64,000 nt of DNA from positions 11,120,468 to 11,184,467 of the forward strand of contig CM046847.1 in assembly GCA_025618425.1 (NCBI GenBank). Reading direction: 5' to 3'. Numbering within the stretch: the stretch's first letter is position 1; every line of letters starts with the position of its first letter. The position numbers and the translations under genes were made by a program. Shown here one piece after another: positions 34,801 to 46,141 of the stretch. The stretch comes from Heliocidaris tuberculata (taxonomy: Eukaryota; Echinodermata; Echinoidea; Camarodonta; Echinometridae). The notes below the pieces were generated by a model. That model was given only the letters and a program-made list of their open reading frames with translations. It did not search any database and was not told the origin of the DNA.

Positions 34801-35760
34801 AGTGAAAAAACATGGTCTAAGGAACTACAGCACTTATGTGGGGATTCTATAGTGCATGCATATATGCAATTGCGCACGCAAGTGAATGGACAGACGTACG
34901 CGAGAGCAAGGGAACGGGGCGCGCCGGGGGAAACGGAGAGAGATGAGCGCTTTTGATCCAATCGGGTATCTTGAGAACGCATTAGAAGGGTGAGAACGGC
35001 AGTTTATGGAAATTCGGGTATCTTGAGAACGGCAATCGGTCATTGAAAAAGGGGGTCGTCCAAGCAGCACATACCCGTCTGTCCACTATGTTGAGTGCCC
35101 CCCCCCAGGCCCGGGACTGCCCGTGGACTTCAACCCGTCTCACTTTGCTTTCTATGGCAATCCTCAATTTGGCACTGTTGCTTCAAAATGGCAGGTGTAG
35201 TAGTATAACTCTCAATATGTTTTGTACACAAAATATCATATTTTCTCCATTATCTCTAAAGATGCTGCTTGTCTTTTTGTGAACTCAACATATGTTGTGT
35301 CAAATACATTTTCCCATGATATATCTTAAGCTAAGGAGACAAGCTGCACCTTGAGAGATAATGGGGAAAATATGATGTTTTGTGTACAAAACATATGGAG
35401 AGTTGTACTACTAAACCTGTCATTTTGAAGCAACATTGCCAATTTGAGGATCGCCATAGAAAGTAAATTGAGACTTTTCAAACTTTTCATAACTTTCTCA
35501 TTTCGTAACAGATTTTGATGGAACTTTTTGAAAATTGCTTCTCTCTATCCTCTCTTCATTAAAATTGATTTTTCCCGAGGGTTTCATTCTCCTTTAATTG
35601 ATATCACTTTAATCCTTTTTTGAGTGCTCTATTTTAGAGTTTAACTTAAGGTGTGTCAGTGTCCTGCGAAGATAATTCATTTTAATTTTTCTCTAATGAA
35701 TTTTTCTTTTTGTAGAATCAAACAGACTCTGATTCATCAGAGGGCTGTCCCCAGAGATAA
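31811..35760 (+). CDS. PAIP2: Polyadenylate-binding protein-interacting protein 2 (PAIP2)
   Basis: Four coding exons: 31811-31921, 32771-32945, 34013-34149 and 35716-35760 (stop TAA). All introns are GT-AG, phases fit, and the product is 155 residues. The first coding exon begins at acceptor TTTCTCAG (exon start 31,798), so a non-coding exon lies upstream. Residues 18-60 (DNPYADYMWMGEEELEF, then EEEEFLEYCFQDMMEEE and LFIPPA) are the acidic PAM1 region that in other animals binds the RRMs of cytoplasmic poly(A)-binding protein, displaces it from poly(A) and represses translation. A serine/threonine run and an acidic tail follow. The usual C-terminal PAM2 peptide (LNPNAxxFxP type), which binds the MLLE domain, is absent from this model. 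The product is longer than human PAIP2 (127 residues). Confidence 0.92.
31928..32101. mobile_element. Tc1/mariner-like MITE next to the PAIP2 exon 1 donor
   Basis: Starts AAGTCCAACCTGC and ends CAGGTTTCACTG, an imperfect inverted pair resembling CAGTCGAACCTG, which is intact in the related copy at 34,523. It contains repeated CCTGTATAGAAAGACCA words. It begins about 7 bases after the exon 1/intron 1 junction (31,921/31,922). No transposase. The superfamily call rests on end similarity only. Confidence 0.55.
32286..32313. repeat. Poly-C tract in PAIP2 intron 1
   Basis: A run of about 20 C residues, then ACCCCCATCCC. Length is probably unstable. Confidence 0.85.
32990..33260 (+). repeat. Dispersed repeat family D copy in PAIP2 intron 2
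   Basis: Shares GATCATGCGACTGTATAGTG, ATTGTGAGGTTTTGG and GATATATGGGACTACACAC with the copy at 30,075-30,440. Diverged and non-coding. Confidence 0.5.
33440..33735. repeat. Pyrimidine-rich low-complexity stretch in PAIP2 intron 2
   Basis: TCTC and CTTT blocks with a (TC)n core at 33,480-33,501. The 77-codon frame over it is a composition artefact. Confidence 0.6.
33736..33937 (+). mobile_element. 3' end of a CR1/L2-like non-LTR retrotransposon
   Basis: The segment begins near TTTTGTAAAGGATTGTCACGCC and ends in AAAGATAAATAAATCAAATC followed by an AATCA pentamer array. A pentamer-repeat 3' tail after an A-rich 3' UTR is typical of CR1/L2-type LINEs. It is 5'-truncated with no reverse-transcriptase sequence, and lies in PAIP2 intron 2 in the sense direction. 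Confidence 0.5.
34515..34625. repeat. Fragment of the CAGTCGAACCTG repeat (PAIP2 intron 3)
   Basis: Starts ACAGTCGAACCTGCTCTAG, continues ACCTGTATAGAAAGACC, and is truncated after ~100 bp. It preserves the terminal motif better than the copy at 31,928. Confidence 0.6.
34660..35110. other. GC-rich patch inside PAIP2 intron 3
   Basis: CpG and GC rise sharply (for example GGAACGGGGCGCGCCGGGGG at 34,911-34,930). GGTATCTTGAGAACG occurs twice (34,966 and 35,017) and GGTCTAAGGAA twice (34,737 and 34,811). The patch is bounded by CCCGGGGCACTC and GAGTGCCCCCCCCC, a possible inverted pair. It is more likely a repeat than an exon. Frames on both strands are open but unrecognisable. Confidence 0.4.
35128..35603. 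mobile_element. Palindromic MITE M2, copy in PAIP2 intron 3
   Basis: Matches 41,648-42,217: CTATGG(C/A)GATCCTCAA, TTTTGTACACAAAAT and GCAGCTTGTC/GACAAGC blocks. The right end reads GGGTTTCATTCTCCTTTAA. The two halves are reverse complements around about 35,300. It ends roughly 110 bp before PAIP2 exon 4. The left end is truncated compared with the other copy. Confidence 0.7.
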
Positions 35761-36916
35761 ACAAGGGCCAAGAAAAACCAACTCCCAACTGAGACTGCGT
35801 GCATTCCTGTCATTCACAAAAAAAAAAGAAGAGAGATGTCGGTAACCAAATATATATGTGTATAAAGTATGAATGTTTATCTTTTGTTTAAATGTTACGT
35901 TGAAGCTGTGATATATTCCATGTTCAAACTGAACTGATACCTGTACACACATATGCATTGAGTGGTATTATTACTTTTCCCTTCAAGACCAAATTTTGGC
36001 GCTGGCATGGGCCAGTTTTGTATTCATTGTTATAAAGCATGAGACAAAACAGTATTTTTTTTTTAAAGAGTACTGATTTTGTATTCATCGATATTATATA
36101 TTTTAAAGACATATTTCATACCAATGCAATTGTGATGTACATTATTAAATGAAATTAAGTTTTGGAGTTGACTTAGATGTGAATGTAACTAGTGTAGGCA
36201 AAATTTTCTATAAAATCACGAAAGTCCCTCAAAGTGGATGTTACATCAAATTTAGCAGATTAGATATGTGTAGTGTCATCACAAAACCTAAAAACCACCA
36301 GATAGTGAATGTCTCAATTCAGCATAGTCAAGGAATTAAACATAGATATCTACAAGTCATAAATAATTTAAGGCATTTATAGTCTAATAGTTGAAATAAA
36401 CAAAACTTGATTAAAGAAATATTGCAGATAAAGAAAATAGTATATTATAATCCATATTCCATAATTCATATTTCAGAGTAGGGCCGTTTTGAAAGCCCAT
36501 ATTCAGTTATCGTGTACACGGACAATTTTTCGGAATACTGGGTACAAAGATTTTTCCAGTAAGATAGACTGGGGCGCCAACCCCGTAGCCCTCCACTTTC
36601 TAAATTGGAGTAGCCCAAACACAATGGTGCTGATTCTGCCAACCGTAACTTCTAGGGGTTTTGTGATGATACATCGCTGTCTTTCATGTATTTGAGTACA
36701 TCCTCCCCTTCAATATGGGTCTCGAACAAATCCTGTTGGAATTTGATTTCAATACATCTATGCTTCACCTTGAGAAGAACTGGAAAGTGTCAACTAAAAT
36801 GGCTTTGAAAAATTATGTTTTACTTTGAATTTATTGAAACCAGATCTGATTGTAACAAAAAGTGGATTAATATTGTAAAAAACAATCCAGTATTATCCTT
36901 TGTGTATGAAAATAAA
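35761..36916 (+). other. Probable 3' UTR of PAIP2
   Basis: Non-coding sequence follows the PAIP2 stop with AATAAA at 36,395-36,400 and 36,911-36,916, either of which could direct polyadenylation. The higher-complexity piece at 36,485-36,700 has no recognised domain. The extent is inferred from signal positions only. Confidence 0.35.
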
Positions 36917-38192
36917 AGTTTTGTGAACATAGAAAGTTATAAATGTGTGCTATGAAGTATACAGAGAGGTACTGGAATTGCCTCTAGAATTGCCCCTATC
37001 TTAAATACTGTGTACATGTATGAGTATGTGCCATACACCTATTGTCTACCCATGTGCCATTGCAATCTTAATGGCAATTAAAGTCAACTCTTAAGTTTGA
37101 TAGATATGTTTTGACCAAAATTAAAGTTTCTTTTTGCCATGATGCTTTCAGTCAGTCGAAACATATTATTGGATTGTGTGTACAGTGTACAGTATGAATT
37201 GTAAATATTGGACTTTTCCAATGTCAGAAAGGCAAAAGAATAAGATATAATTTATTTTTACTGTATATTTTATGTTTGGTAGTTTTATGTTTTGCTGAAA
37301 TTATGAACACTTCCGAGTCACGCCACTTCCTTAACTCTAAAGCGTTGTGCACTCCTGCTGCAGTAAACCGCCTAAAAAGGAAAACACGCCTTGGCACAAA
37401 AAGCTTTTGTATTACAATTAAAAGAATGGCAAGTGGAGGCAATACAAATAAATTTGTGTAACATAGGCCCCTCGGCATACTCAGAGATCTGTGTTTTATA
37501 TGGGGATTTGTGACACTCACCACGCTTATATGATTTGATTTTGCTGTTTTGGTTTTTGGGGGCTGGTTCACTGTAGCAGGTGTGCCCAAGGCTTTGCAGC
37601 AAATCATTGAACAAGGATTGCATTTGTTCTTGTCTGTGTCTTAGTGTGCTTCTTGTGTATAAAACTGTAGCAGCTTTTGCATTGTACTGTAATTCAAAGC
37701 CTTGATGATTTTTGCTTCAGATAATTTTGAAGATAGAACGTCCTTGATGATAAAACGCACAAATTGCTCGAACTGAGGTCAAATTGTAGCAATGATTGGA
37801 TTTATCTGTAAACCTGACTTTTGTCATTCTCAGTTGTAGGTCTAGTTATATTGCAAAATGTAAAAAACCAAGTTTCAAAATCTGGATGGAAACCACATGC
37901 ACAGAGAAGCACGAACATGGATATGTGCAAATGGGATATTTAATCACAGTGTATATGGTCTAACAGTCCCAACAAAGCCACCTTCTCATCAGTCTGTATT
38001 TACAATCAAATTTGTTGAGACAGTTTTGAACATTCTTTGAATTATGCCTAAAATGTTCTTATTTTGCCATAACCAGAAGTCCAGAACTTCAGAATACTTT
38101 GACCCCACGTTTATGTCCATCTTGGTTGCTATACTGTAGTACTTGCCAGTAGATGGCGATATCAACAATAACAGGGCTACTATCAGTACACC
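36917..38192. other. Intergenic, no gene supported
   Basis: A 127-codon minus-strand frame (37,224-37,607) and a 61-codon plus-strand frame overlap each other. Neither resembles a known domain, and no splice context supports an exon. The segment near 37,310-37,400 has higher GC than its surroundings. Confidence 0.4.
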
Positions 38193-38341
38193 TGGGCCCC
38201 CGTTTCACAAAACTTGTTATAGTAACAAGTTACAATAACTGTTATAAGCTACTGAAAACGTTGAATTTGATTGGCTGAGAGGAAATTTGTCATAGATTTG
38301 TGTTAGTTGTTATCAATAGCAAGTTTTATGAAACAGGGCCA
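38193..38341. mobile_element. Short palindromic MITE
   Basis: Ends GGGCCCCCGTTTCACAAAAC and GTTTTATGAAACAGGGCC are imperfect inverted repeats. Internal blocks AACTTGTTATAGTAACAAG and GTTGTTATCAATAGCAAG pair. A related right end (AAGTTTTATGCAACAGGGCC) sits at about 24,383-24,402. Target duplication not clear. Confidence 0.65.
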
Positions 38342-40846
38342 GTGTTTGACATTAAGCTCTCTTTGTAGGAAAGAAAAAGTAATTTCATTCTGTCGTGAGG
38401 AGAGAGAAGTCGCTAGTAACATGCTGCAGGAGAAAATCTCACTGGACATCTTGGACTTGCGTATGTGTGTATGAATGTTGTATCAGTGCTGTAGCTCACA
38501 ACCCAAAGTCCTGTTCTAGTCTGGCTCGTTAACATCTAAAAATCCTTACCAGGACCGGTCCTGTAACTCTTTAAGGAACATTGTTCAATCTTTCATGTAA
38601 ATTTTGCGAACAAAAAATGTCTGTTCTTTACCTTAGAGGGCTTTGTAACACGTATTTCAATACACTCTAGGCTGACATGCCCATCTCCACTCAAATTTCT
38701 TAGAAAAATACACTTTCTGAGTGATAAAAGATGACAAAAAATGAGCTTTTTCACAATTCTTTTCTACCTGACTTCAGTTACCGAGTTGACCCACTTTGAG
38801 TTTTAGTCCGGTTCGTGTCTGGCTCAGCTCAAAACCTTCAGTCCGGTGATTTTCAGTCTGGTTAGTTTCAGTCTGGTTCTGGTTCCAAGCTACAGCACTA
38901 TTGAACCTACAGGAACCTATGGCAAAGGAAGTTTGGAAGTGTGTATCCAACAAATATTTTTTAAGTCCTCAAAAGTGGTAAAGAGTAGATGAGATACAGA
39001 GATGTAGAACATTTTTTTTTTTTTTAAAGATAATCACAGAAAACCTGGTTGTAAATTCAAATCTCTTTATTTTTTCTAATTAAGGAGGTCATTTGAGGTA
39101 CATGTATTATAATTTGTGGCTTGATAATATAAACATTCACCAGGGGGGAAAATGGATAGCCCAAACCGTCAGTGCTGGCCTAGCATAAGGCATGCTCTCC
39201 AATATACCTAAAAACTGATATTGCCAAAACATGTCGACCCATCATGCAATTTAATTGTTACCCTTTTACTAAATATTTTTCCTCCATAAACAAAAACAAG
39301 TATGTCCTTGATATTTCCTCACAATCTAGATTTAATATTTGTTCATTGAAGCAACGATGGCTTAAAAATGATAACTTTACAAATTAAAAAAAAGTATATA
39401 AAACATAAGACAAAAAAAAATATATACAATTAGGAAAATGAATGACAGTATTGTAACATTGCATTACATGTATATTAAAAGTATAGTTGGCTTTTTTTTT
39501 CTCCCTCTTTTTTTAAACCCAATTGATTACTGTGTAGTTGCTGTTGCGTATACAGATAAAATATCCACCTCTAGTTCTGGATAGATTGCGAATGTGCCCA
39601 CTTGTGTATTTTCATGTATGGTAGTGCATTAGCTCAATTTTCGTCCGGGATACAAACTTATGCAGGTACATGTAAATTAAGCTTTGTCCTAAATGAGCAT
39701 TTGATTATGTGTCATATCATGCCACATGGATAATACTTACTCATACAAAACAGAAAATACTCAATATGTTGCTTTTATAACCTCTGTAGAATTTTATATC
39801 TTTTTGTGAAGATCACAGAATTCCTGGTTCGTGCAAATTGGATGGTGGCAAATTTTAGATTTAAGCATGTGTGAAAGAATTATGATTGTTTAATCATTAC
39901 TTTCATGGAGTATTGACTTCTATCAAGTTGCTCCATGAACTCTTTCCTACCACATGTAGATGACCAAAGGCACGGAGAATGGGAGAGGCCATAGCCCCAT
40001 AACAAATTTATTTGAACCTGTGAAACTGTGCTCAAATTTTGCAAACTATTTAAGTATTTTTTTAAGGTAAGGACAATCAATAAAGTAGGTATTATTGTCT
40101 CCTAAAATTACTGTAATACATGTACCAAAATTTTTGTGCCATAATAAATCTATCTTTAAAAAATGTTGCTTTTTAATGCTCCCCTGAAGAACAACACAAA
40201 AATGGAGAATAAATCCATTATAGTTCTGCATAGTTATAGTTATATATGTAACATTCAATTTTATTTCTTGTTCTTTATACATTCTGTTTACAATCACATT
40301 GGATAGAAAATATATTATGCTTTATTCAATAAACACATATCATGTACTTATGCACATGACTTGGCTCAGCAAAGCTGAAAAATTCCAATTTCATTCTGCA
40401 AAGAACTTTTAATAGACTTTTATTTGTCATACACTGCTTTGCATTTCAGTTTTATGTAGTCTTTCTGATACATGTATTTCTGTTTTATGTTAAACATGCT
40501 CCAATAATTGCACTTTGTATAGTGCCTAAGAATGGACATTCTGTGATATTTGATTTTTTTATGTTGCATTTCAAAGAGTGTAATAAAATCACTTATTTTG
40601 AAAGGACCAACAAGCTTGTGAGAGCAATTCATTTGTGTTTTATTGTAATAGCAGCATAATTATACTAAATTAATGGTTGAAAATGCTTTATTTGCAAAAA
40701 CATTATCTGGACTCTTTTAAGTTGCAATCTTTGTTTTACGATGTTTGGTTTGTTTTCATTTGTGTTGAAAATGACTAAACCTGAGACATTGTAGCCAGGA
40801 ACAATAACTTGTTCAATGTTAGCAACAGTCAGTTTGTCATAGTAAT

Positions 40847-40849
<3 letters not shown>
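38342..40849. other. Intergenic AT-rich stretch, no gene seen
   Basis: Only short frames occur. About 38,515-38,890 has GC-moderate text with repeated GTCTGGTT/AGTCCGGTT words (38,814-38,880), a small degenerate tandem repeat. Poly-T lies at 39,012 and 39,490. Confidence 0.4.

Positions 40850-40883
<34 letters not shown>
40850..40883. repeat. Poly-G tract
   Basis: About 34 consecutive G residues after TAATGA, among the longest homopolymers in the window. Assembly length is uncertain. Confidence 0.9.
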
Positions 40884-40884
<1 letters not shown>

Positions 40885-41146
40885 TGTACTTGTGGGAAGC
40901 CTCTGGAAGCTGTTGGAAAGTGACTTCTAGGTAAATTTCTGAAATTTCAGGTTCTCGCAATAACTCAAGAACCATTTGAGGTATGAACTTCAAACTTGGT
41001 GCCAGTATGTATCATCATATGAAGAGGATCTGATAATTTGGGGTACGTAGCTCAAAGGTCAATGATCACAGAGGTCAATTTTTGAAATTTCAGGTGTTGG
41101 CCTCATTCTCATGATAACTCATGAACAATTTGAGGTATGAACTTAA

Positions 41147-41643
41147 AGGGGAAGTTCACCCCGAAGATTACTTGAGTTTAAAAAATGCAGAAAAAATAAA
41201 GAAAGATATTGGCGAAAGTTTGGACAAAATCCGTTAAAGAATAACGGAGTTATGGACTTTTGAAGTTTTGATTTTGTGACGTCACATGCGAGCAGCTCCT
41301 CCATTATGTAATGTGATAAATATTCCATAAAATACAGTTTTCTCAGAAAATTTAGAATATTTTCGTCTGTGCATTTGATATATTGTCAGAAATGTTATTC
41401 AGTACTAGATTCTGAAAAGAAACAATATTAATTTATCGTGGAACGTAAAAAAAAATGCGAATATATGGAATATTTATTACATGACCAATGGGCAGCTGCT
41501 CGCATGTGACGTCACAAATCCAAAACATTTTTAATACTCATAACTCTTTTATTTGACCGATTTTCATCAAACCTTCGCCAATATTTTTCTTTATTTTTTC
41601 TGCATTTTTTAAACTCAAGTAATCTTCAAGGTGAACTTCCCCT
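41147..41643. mobile_element. Palindromic TTAA MITE M1
   Basis: Left AGGGGAAGTTCACC and right GGTGAACTTCCCCT are inverted. The pairing continues inward for about 200 bp (GATTACTTGAGTTTAAAAAATGCAG against CTGCATTTTTTAAACTC), including a shared GTGACGTCACATGCGAGCAGC block and its complement. Flanked by TTAA at 41,143-41,146 and 41,644-41,647. No protein-coding frame. Confidence 0.8.
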
Positions 41644-41647
41644 TTAA

Positions 41648-42217
41648 AGGAGAATGAAACCCTGGGGAAAAAATCAATTTTAATGAAAAGAGAGGATAGA
41701 GAGAAGCAATTTTTTAAAAAGTTCTATCTAAATCGGTTACTAAATGAGAAAGTTATAAAAGTTTGAAAAGTCTCAATTTACTTTCCATGGCGATCCTCAA
41801 ATTGGCAATATTGCTACAAAGTGACAGGTTTAGTATTGTACTCTCCATATGTTTTGTACACAAAATTTCATATTTTCCCCATTCTCTCTCAAGGTGCAGC
41901 TTGTCTCCTTAGCTCGATATATCATAGGAAAATGTATTTGACACATGTTAAGTTCACAAAAAGACAAGCAGCATCTTCAGAGATAATGGAAAAAATATGA
42001 AATTTTGTGTACAAAACATATTGACAGTGGTACTACTAAATCTGCCATTTTGAAGCAACATTGCCAATTTTAGGATCGCCATAGAAAGTAAATTGAGACT
42101 TTTTAAACTTTCATAAGTTTTTCATTTTGTAACCCATTTTGATAGAACTCTTTTAAAAATTGCTTCTCTCTATCCTCTCTTTTCATTAAAATGGATATTT
42201 CCCCAGGGTTTCATTCT
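41648..42217. mobile_element. Palindromic TTAA MITE M2, copy adjoining M1
   Basis: Ends AGGAGAATGAAACCC and GGGTTTCATTCT are inverted, and the whole ~570 bp is an imperfect palindrome. TTAA lies at 41,644-41,647 (shared with M1) and 42,218-42,221. A partial copy sits in PAIP2 intron 3 at 35,128-35,603. TTAA preference fits piggyBac-type mobilisation; no transposase is present. Confidence 0.8.
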
Positions 42218-42660
42218 TTAAAACTTGGTGTTAGTATTTATCACCATAGGAAGACGAACTGATTAGATTTTGGGGTACATAGGTGAAAGGTGAAAGGTCA
42301 TAGAGGTCACTTTCTGAAATGTCAGGTGTTAGCCTTGTTAATGCAAGATCTCAAGAACCATTAATTTTGAGGTACGACTTCCAACTTGGTGCTAGTATAT
42401 ATCACCATAGGAAGATGATCTGATTAGATTTTGGGGTATGTAGGTCAAAAGTCATGGAGGTCACTTACCACAAAATTTCAGGTTTTTGCCTTGTTAACAC
42501 CCTCTTGAGCTCAATTTGAGCCATTAACTTCAAACTTGAAACTAGTATGCATCACCATAGTGAGACAAACTGATTAGATTTTTGTTCATGTCTAGGTCGA
42601 AGGTGACATGTCATAGAGGTCAATATATGTGAAATTACTGTTTTTTAGCCTTGTTATCAA

Positions 42661-45077
42661 CATATCTCAACTATTTTTGTATTCATGACTAGGAGAAGAT
42701 AAAGTGATCAGACTTTTTTGGTTTGTGGCTTATACTTTCTTTCTATTCACTTCTCACATTCAAGCAGTAAAGACAATCGATAGAGGCAAACAATATGGCA
42801 AATAATGCACATTTAATGCCTTATAGATTTAAATACATATATATATAGAGAGTGACATGATATATATATATCACAACTCTTAATGAAAATGCAGTATTGC
42901 TTTGTATAGTACATGAAGCTTGGATGAAGTAATGGTTCTGTAAAGAGCAATGCAAATATTGCAGCAACTAGAAATAAGACTTCTATTATTACAAATAAAT
43001 CCAAGATGATTCTCTAAACACTGTTCAGATCAGTTTTTCCACTTTGAATAATTTCCAATACACTCATATCAGCGTACGATTAAAAAAAGGAATTGTAAAG
43101 TTTGAAGGAGGCTGAAGGGGTCAAAATAAATTACATGATGGGGGGGGGGGGGGGAGGAAGGAGGACAAGGAGAGTAAGGATTTGGTCTTGGACCGCCTAG
43201 ATGCAACAAGAACAACACATTTCCATTCAAAAGCGCTTCACTTACATTGTGTACTACCTTTAACAAAAATTTGTTTTGCCATACGAGGGAGAGGGGGTCG
43301 GGGAATGCCTCGTTTTCAATGTCGCTGCATAGAAAACAGCAGTGACTCTTCAATACGATGTGTCATTAAGAGTCACTGTTACAGATATCTGAAACCCACA
43401 CTGTACATGGCTTGGAAGGTACATTGTATGCCCCAGACAATTAAAAGTTTTGCACAAAAATTCTACACTTATACACTACAATGCACATGCATGCATGCAT
43501 GCATGAATGCAAGTGCTATGGTGCATTTGACTTTGATTAAATTCTGTAGAATAATATATGCTATAACATTGTGTATAAGGTGACCAGTGGTACAACAACC
43601 GACTCTGAGTATAAGTAAACACACATATATGTTTAAATCTGCACGTAGATACTTCAGAGGATGAACTGACAATCTAATTATAGGGTCTTGTTTTTTCTAT
43701 TTTGGGGTTTGTTACATTTAGTAAGAAATTTCAAGTGCATACTTAAATGAAGAGATACAAAACGATCCTCTTCACCTATATTTAGACGTCCTTAAAAAGC
43801 AGTTACCTCGAAATCCACTCTGCAAAGAGAACAAGTGGAAATCAGAAACAGCGACTAGGTAATCGGTAATCTAAATTATTTGTCACTTCCTCTTATCTCA
43901 AAACTAATAATAGAACAAACTTACAATCGAAGTGAAATATTAGTATCGTGAATATCAATCTCCCACAATCAAATGAATATTTTGTACTTGCAAACCCATC
44001 GTTTTGATATACGATGTATGAAATACAACGTATCATTATAAGAGCATTCAAACACATAAAAACGTCCTATATCCATACGCCGTATACCCATACGAAAACT
44101 CTAGTCTGAAAGCGGGTATGACCTATTGGTCATAAACCTGAACCACTGGACTGCTGACTTTTCAGTCTTACATTGTACATGTCAATTTTGTATGCAGGTC
44201 TTTTTTACTACTATGATTTCCTTCTACCGTCATTCTAAAATGAAAAATCCAGAAGACATCAAGTATGTACAATTTTAGAAAAATTATAAATAATTTACAT
44301 TATACTCAAATCTTTACAACTTTACAAAACATGTACTGCACAGAAACATTTTTATACATATCAATATAAACAATTACTGCATGCTTGTCCTTTTTATATA
44401 CTTCTTTCCTTGTTTCTATGCTTGACGAGAATGTACACATTATGAAGAGTAAACATTCCTGTTTTAATAAAATCATGCCACAATTGATTAAATTAATTTT
44501 CCAGTAAATGGTTGGATCGGCAAGCTTTCAGGTATTTCGATAAGAATTGTGTCTGATTAGCAGAAAAACCACTATACAACTTCAGTTCCATTTTGCTAGC
44601 TAAATATGTATCCAACTATATGTACTGCCAGAGCTACATGTACAGCACTACCATACATAAAAGCAACAGTAATTTGTGAATTTCTATGGAGAAATATATC
44701 AAGATCTATGCACTGTAAGCTAAACTGAGTATTTCGATTGCTATAAATATTTTTTTTTAATCATTAAAGCATATGAAATGAAACATCTTGAATGTGCTCG
44801 TGCCATATGGTATGTAGTGAATACAATCAATGTTGATCAAAATCACTGATTTCAATCTTTCGGTATTATATTTTTGCAAATAAATATGCCTTTTGGAAAA
44901 ATTGAACATGTTCAACGATCAGTTGGTGATTAAAATCAGTGATTTAAATCACTAATTTTTGGATTCTTAGTATTATATTCTTGTGAAACAGATATGCCTT
45001 GAGTAAAAACTGAACATGTCATATCATCAAATTACTGCACTACAATGTAGCTATGTGAAGGTCACCAAGAGAAATCT
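42661..45077. other. Intergenic AT-rich stretch, no gene seen
   Basis: Holds an AT microsatellite at about 42,834-42,872, a poly-G tract at 43,141-43,155, GCATGCATGCATGCAT at 43,488-43,504 and a diverged repeat at 43,990-44,110. Frames at 43,069-43,353 and 43,182-43,583 oppose each other over the poly-G tract and are not genes. Confidence 0.45.
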
Positions 45078-45576
45078 TAAAGGTAATGTTTATTTTTGGT
45101 AAGCCCTCAAAAACTTCTTGCCAGATTTGATTTTTGTTGATAAATAGCAAGATACTAGCAATACAAAGATGCTGTTAAGATTTCACGTCCTAAAGTGGCA
45201 TATTAAACAAATGAGAGGCAAAAAATAATTTAGATGCCGGGTCAGGGATATAAACTCTCAACAACTTCAGTGTGCACTGTACACCATACATGCGTTCAAA
45301 ACCTACAAACAGTGATACCCATGCTATCTCTGTGCGAAGCCTCAAGATTGTTGTGCTGGGAGCTGTCCAGGTGGAAAGGTCCTAGCGTAGGGCAGTACAT
45401 TGCTGTAATCTGGCCTTCCTTACATATATTTATGGTAAAAATCACCAGAAATCATTGATGGAATACCAAATGATCTCGTACAAACATCCTTTGATACATG
45501 GAAAACAAAATGAGACGATGTTTAACACATTTCTTTCCAATTTCTTTTTTGCTACTAAAACTGTACATGAGCTTCA
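45078..45576 (+). repeat. Dispersed repeat family E, copy 2
   Basis: Direct copy of 2,666-3,146 with moderate divergence and a small insertion (CTCAACAACTTCAGTGTGC). No termini recognised. Confidence 0.7.
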
Positions 45577-46097
45577 ATCTTGGATGAAGATTATGTGAAT
45601 GCGAATACAGAGTGTCATATGATTGACAAGTGACTCTGGTTATGGTTATATCGGTCGCACATAGGATTAGGAACTATGGAATACCATGACAAGAAGCGGT
45701 CAGTTTTCAAAATGAATCTAGGTGAATTTCAACAAACAAAAAACTAGGTAAGGTGTTGCTTGATGAGTATGCTCCATTACAAACTAAATCTTACTATTCC
45801 TCTGTCTAGAATATGCTCTTTATTTCTTTCTTGAAACATATCTACTTAAACATGTAGCTAGATGTATTGTCCCTCAGATAGGACTTAATGTCTCTAGGTA
45901 CCCTGGTTGCTTACACACTGGTACATACCCATATCTGCTTTCTTGGAATCACAACTACTTCACCAACAGGCCACTTTCGAAATGTACTGAAGTTTCATGC
46001 ACACATCTTTTTCAAATGCCTAGTGACAAACTATTGCATTCACCCATTAAGAGCTATTGTAATTCAATAGTCAGAATGAAGACTGTTTACATCAAGT

Positions 46098-46141
46098 GTT
46101 GCTAGGTCAGACAAGCCATAATATATATCTGACCTAGCAAC
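46098..46141. other. Perfect 14-bp stem hairpin downstream of MARCHF5
   Basis: GTTGCTAGGTCAGA pairs perfectly with TCTGACCTAGCAAC across a 16-base AT-rich loop. It lies about 530 bases past the MARCHF5 stop on the gene's 3' side, just beyond the likely polyadenylation signals (AATAAA on the minus strand at 46,334-46,339 and 46,281-46,286). Could be a MITE remnant or a structured 3' element. Confidence 0.7.

Larger units (their letters stand above)
40940..42660 (+). repeat. ~155-bp satellite/tandem repeat split by two MITEs
   Basis: Units carry AACTTGGTG, GTATNTATCACCATAG, GATTAGATTTTGGGGTA, GGTCA..GAGGTCA and TCTCAAGAACCATTTGAGG. Unit starts fall near 40,990, 41,143 (cut and resumed at 42,222), 42,382 and 42,535. 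The 41,144-42,221 segment is foreign: removing it restores GAACTTAAAACTTGGTG, close to the expected GAACTTCAAACTTGGTG. Units are well diverged, so the array is old. Confidence 0.75.

Noticed and set aside
34774..35070. Open frames on both strands in the GC-rich patch of PAIP2 intron 3
   Set aside because: Frames arise from high GC with few stops, contain internal direct repeats, and have no matching splice phase with PAIP2.
37224..37607. 127-codon minus-strand frame
   Set aside because: No recognisable domain, no splice or start context, and an overlapping plus-strand frame of similar quality. Possibly part of an unclassified repeat.
40940..42660. Regularly spaced repeat units as a possible CRISPR-like array
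   Set aside because: Units are ~155-bp diverged tandem copies in a eukaryotic genome without unique spacers or cas genes; it is a satellite.
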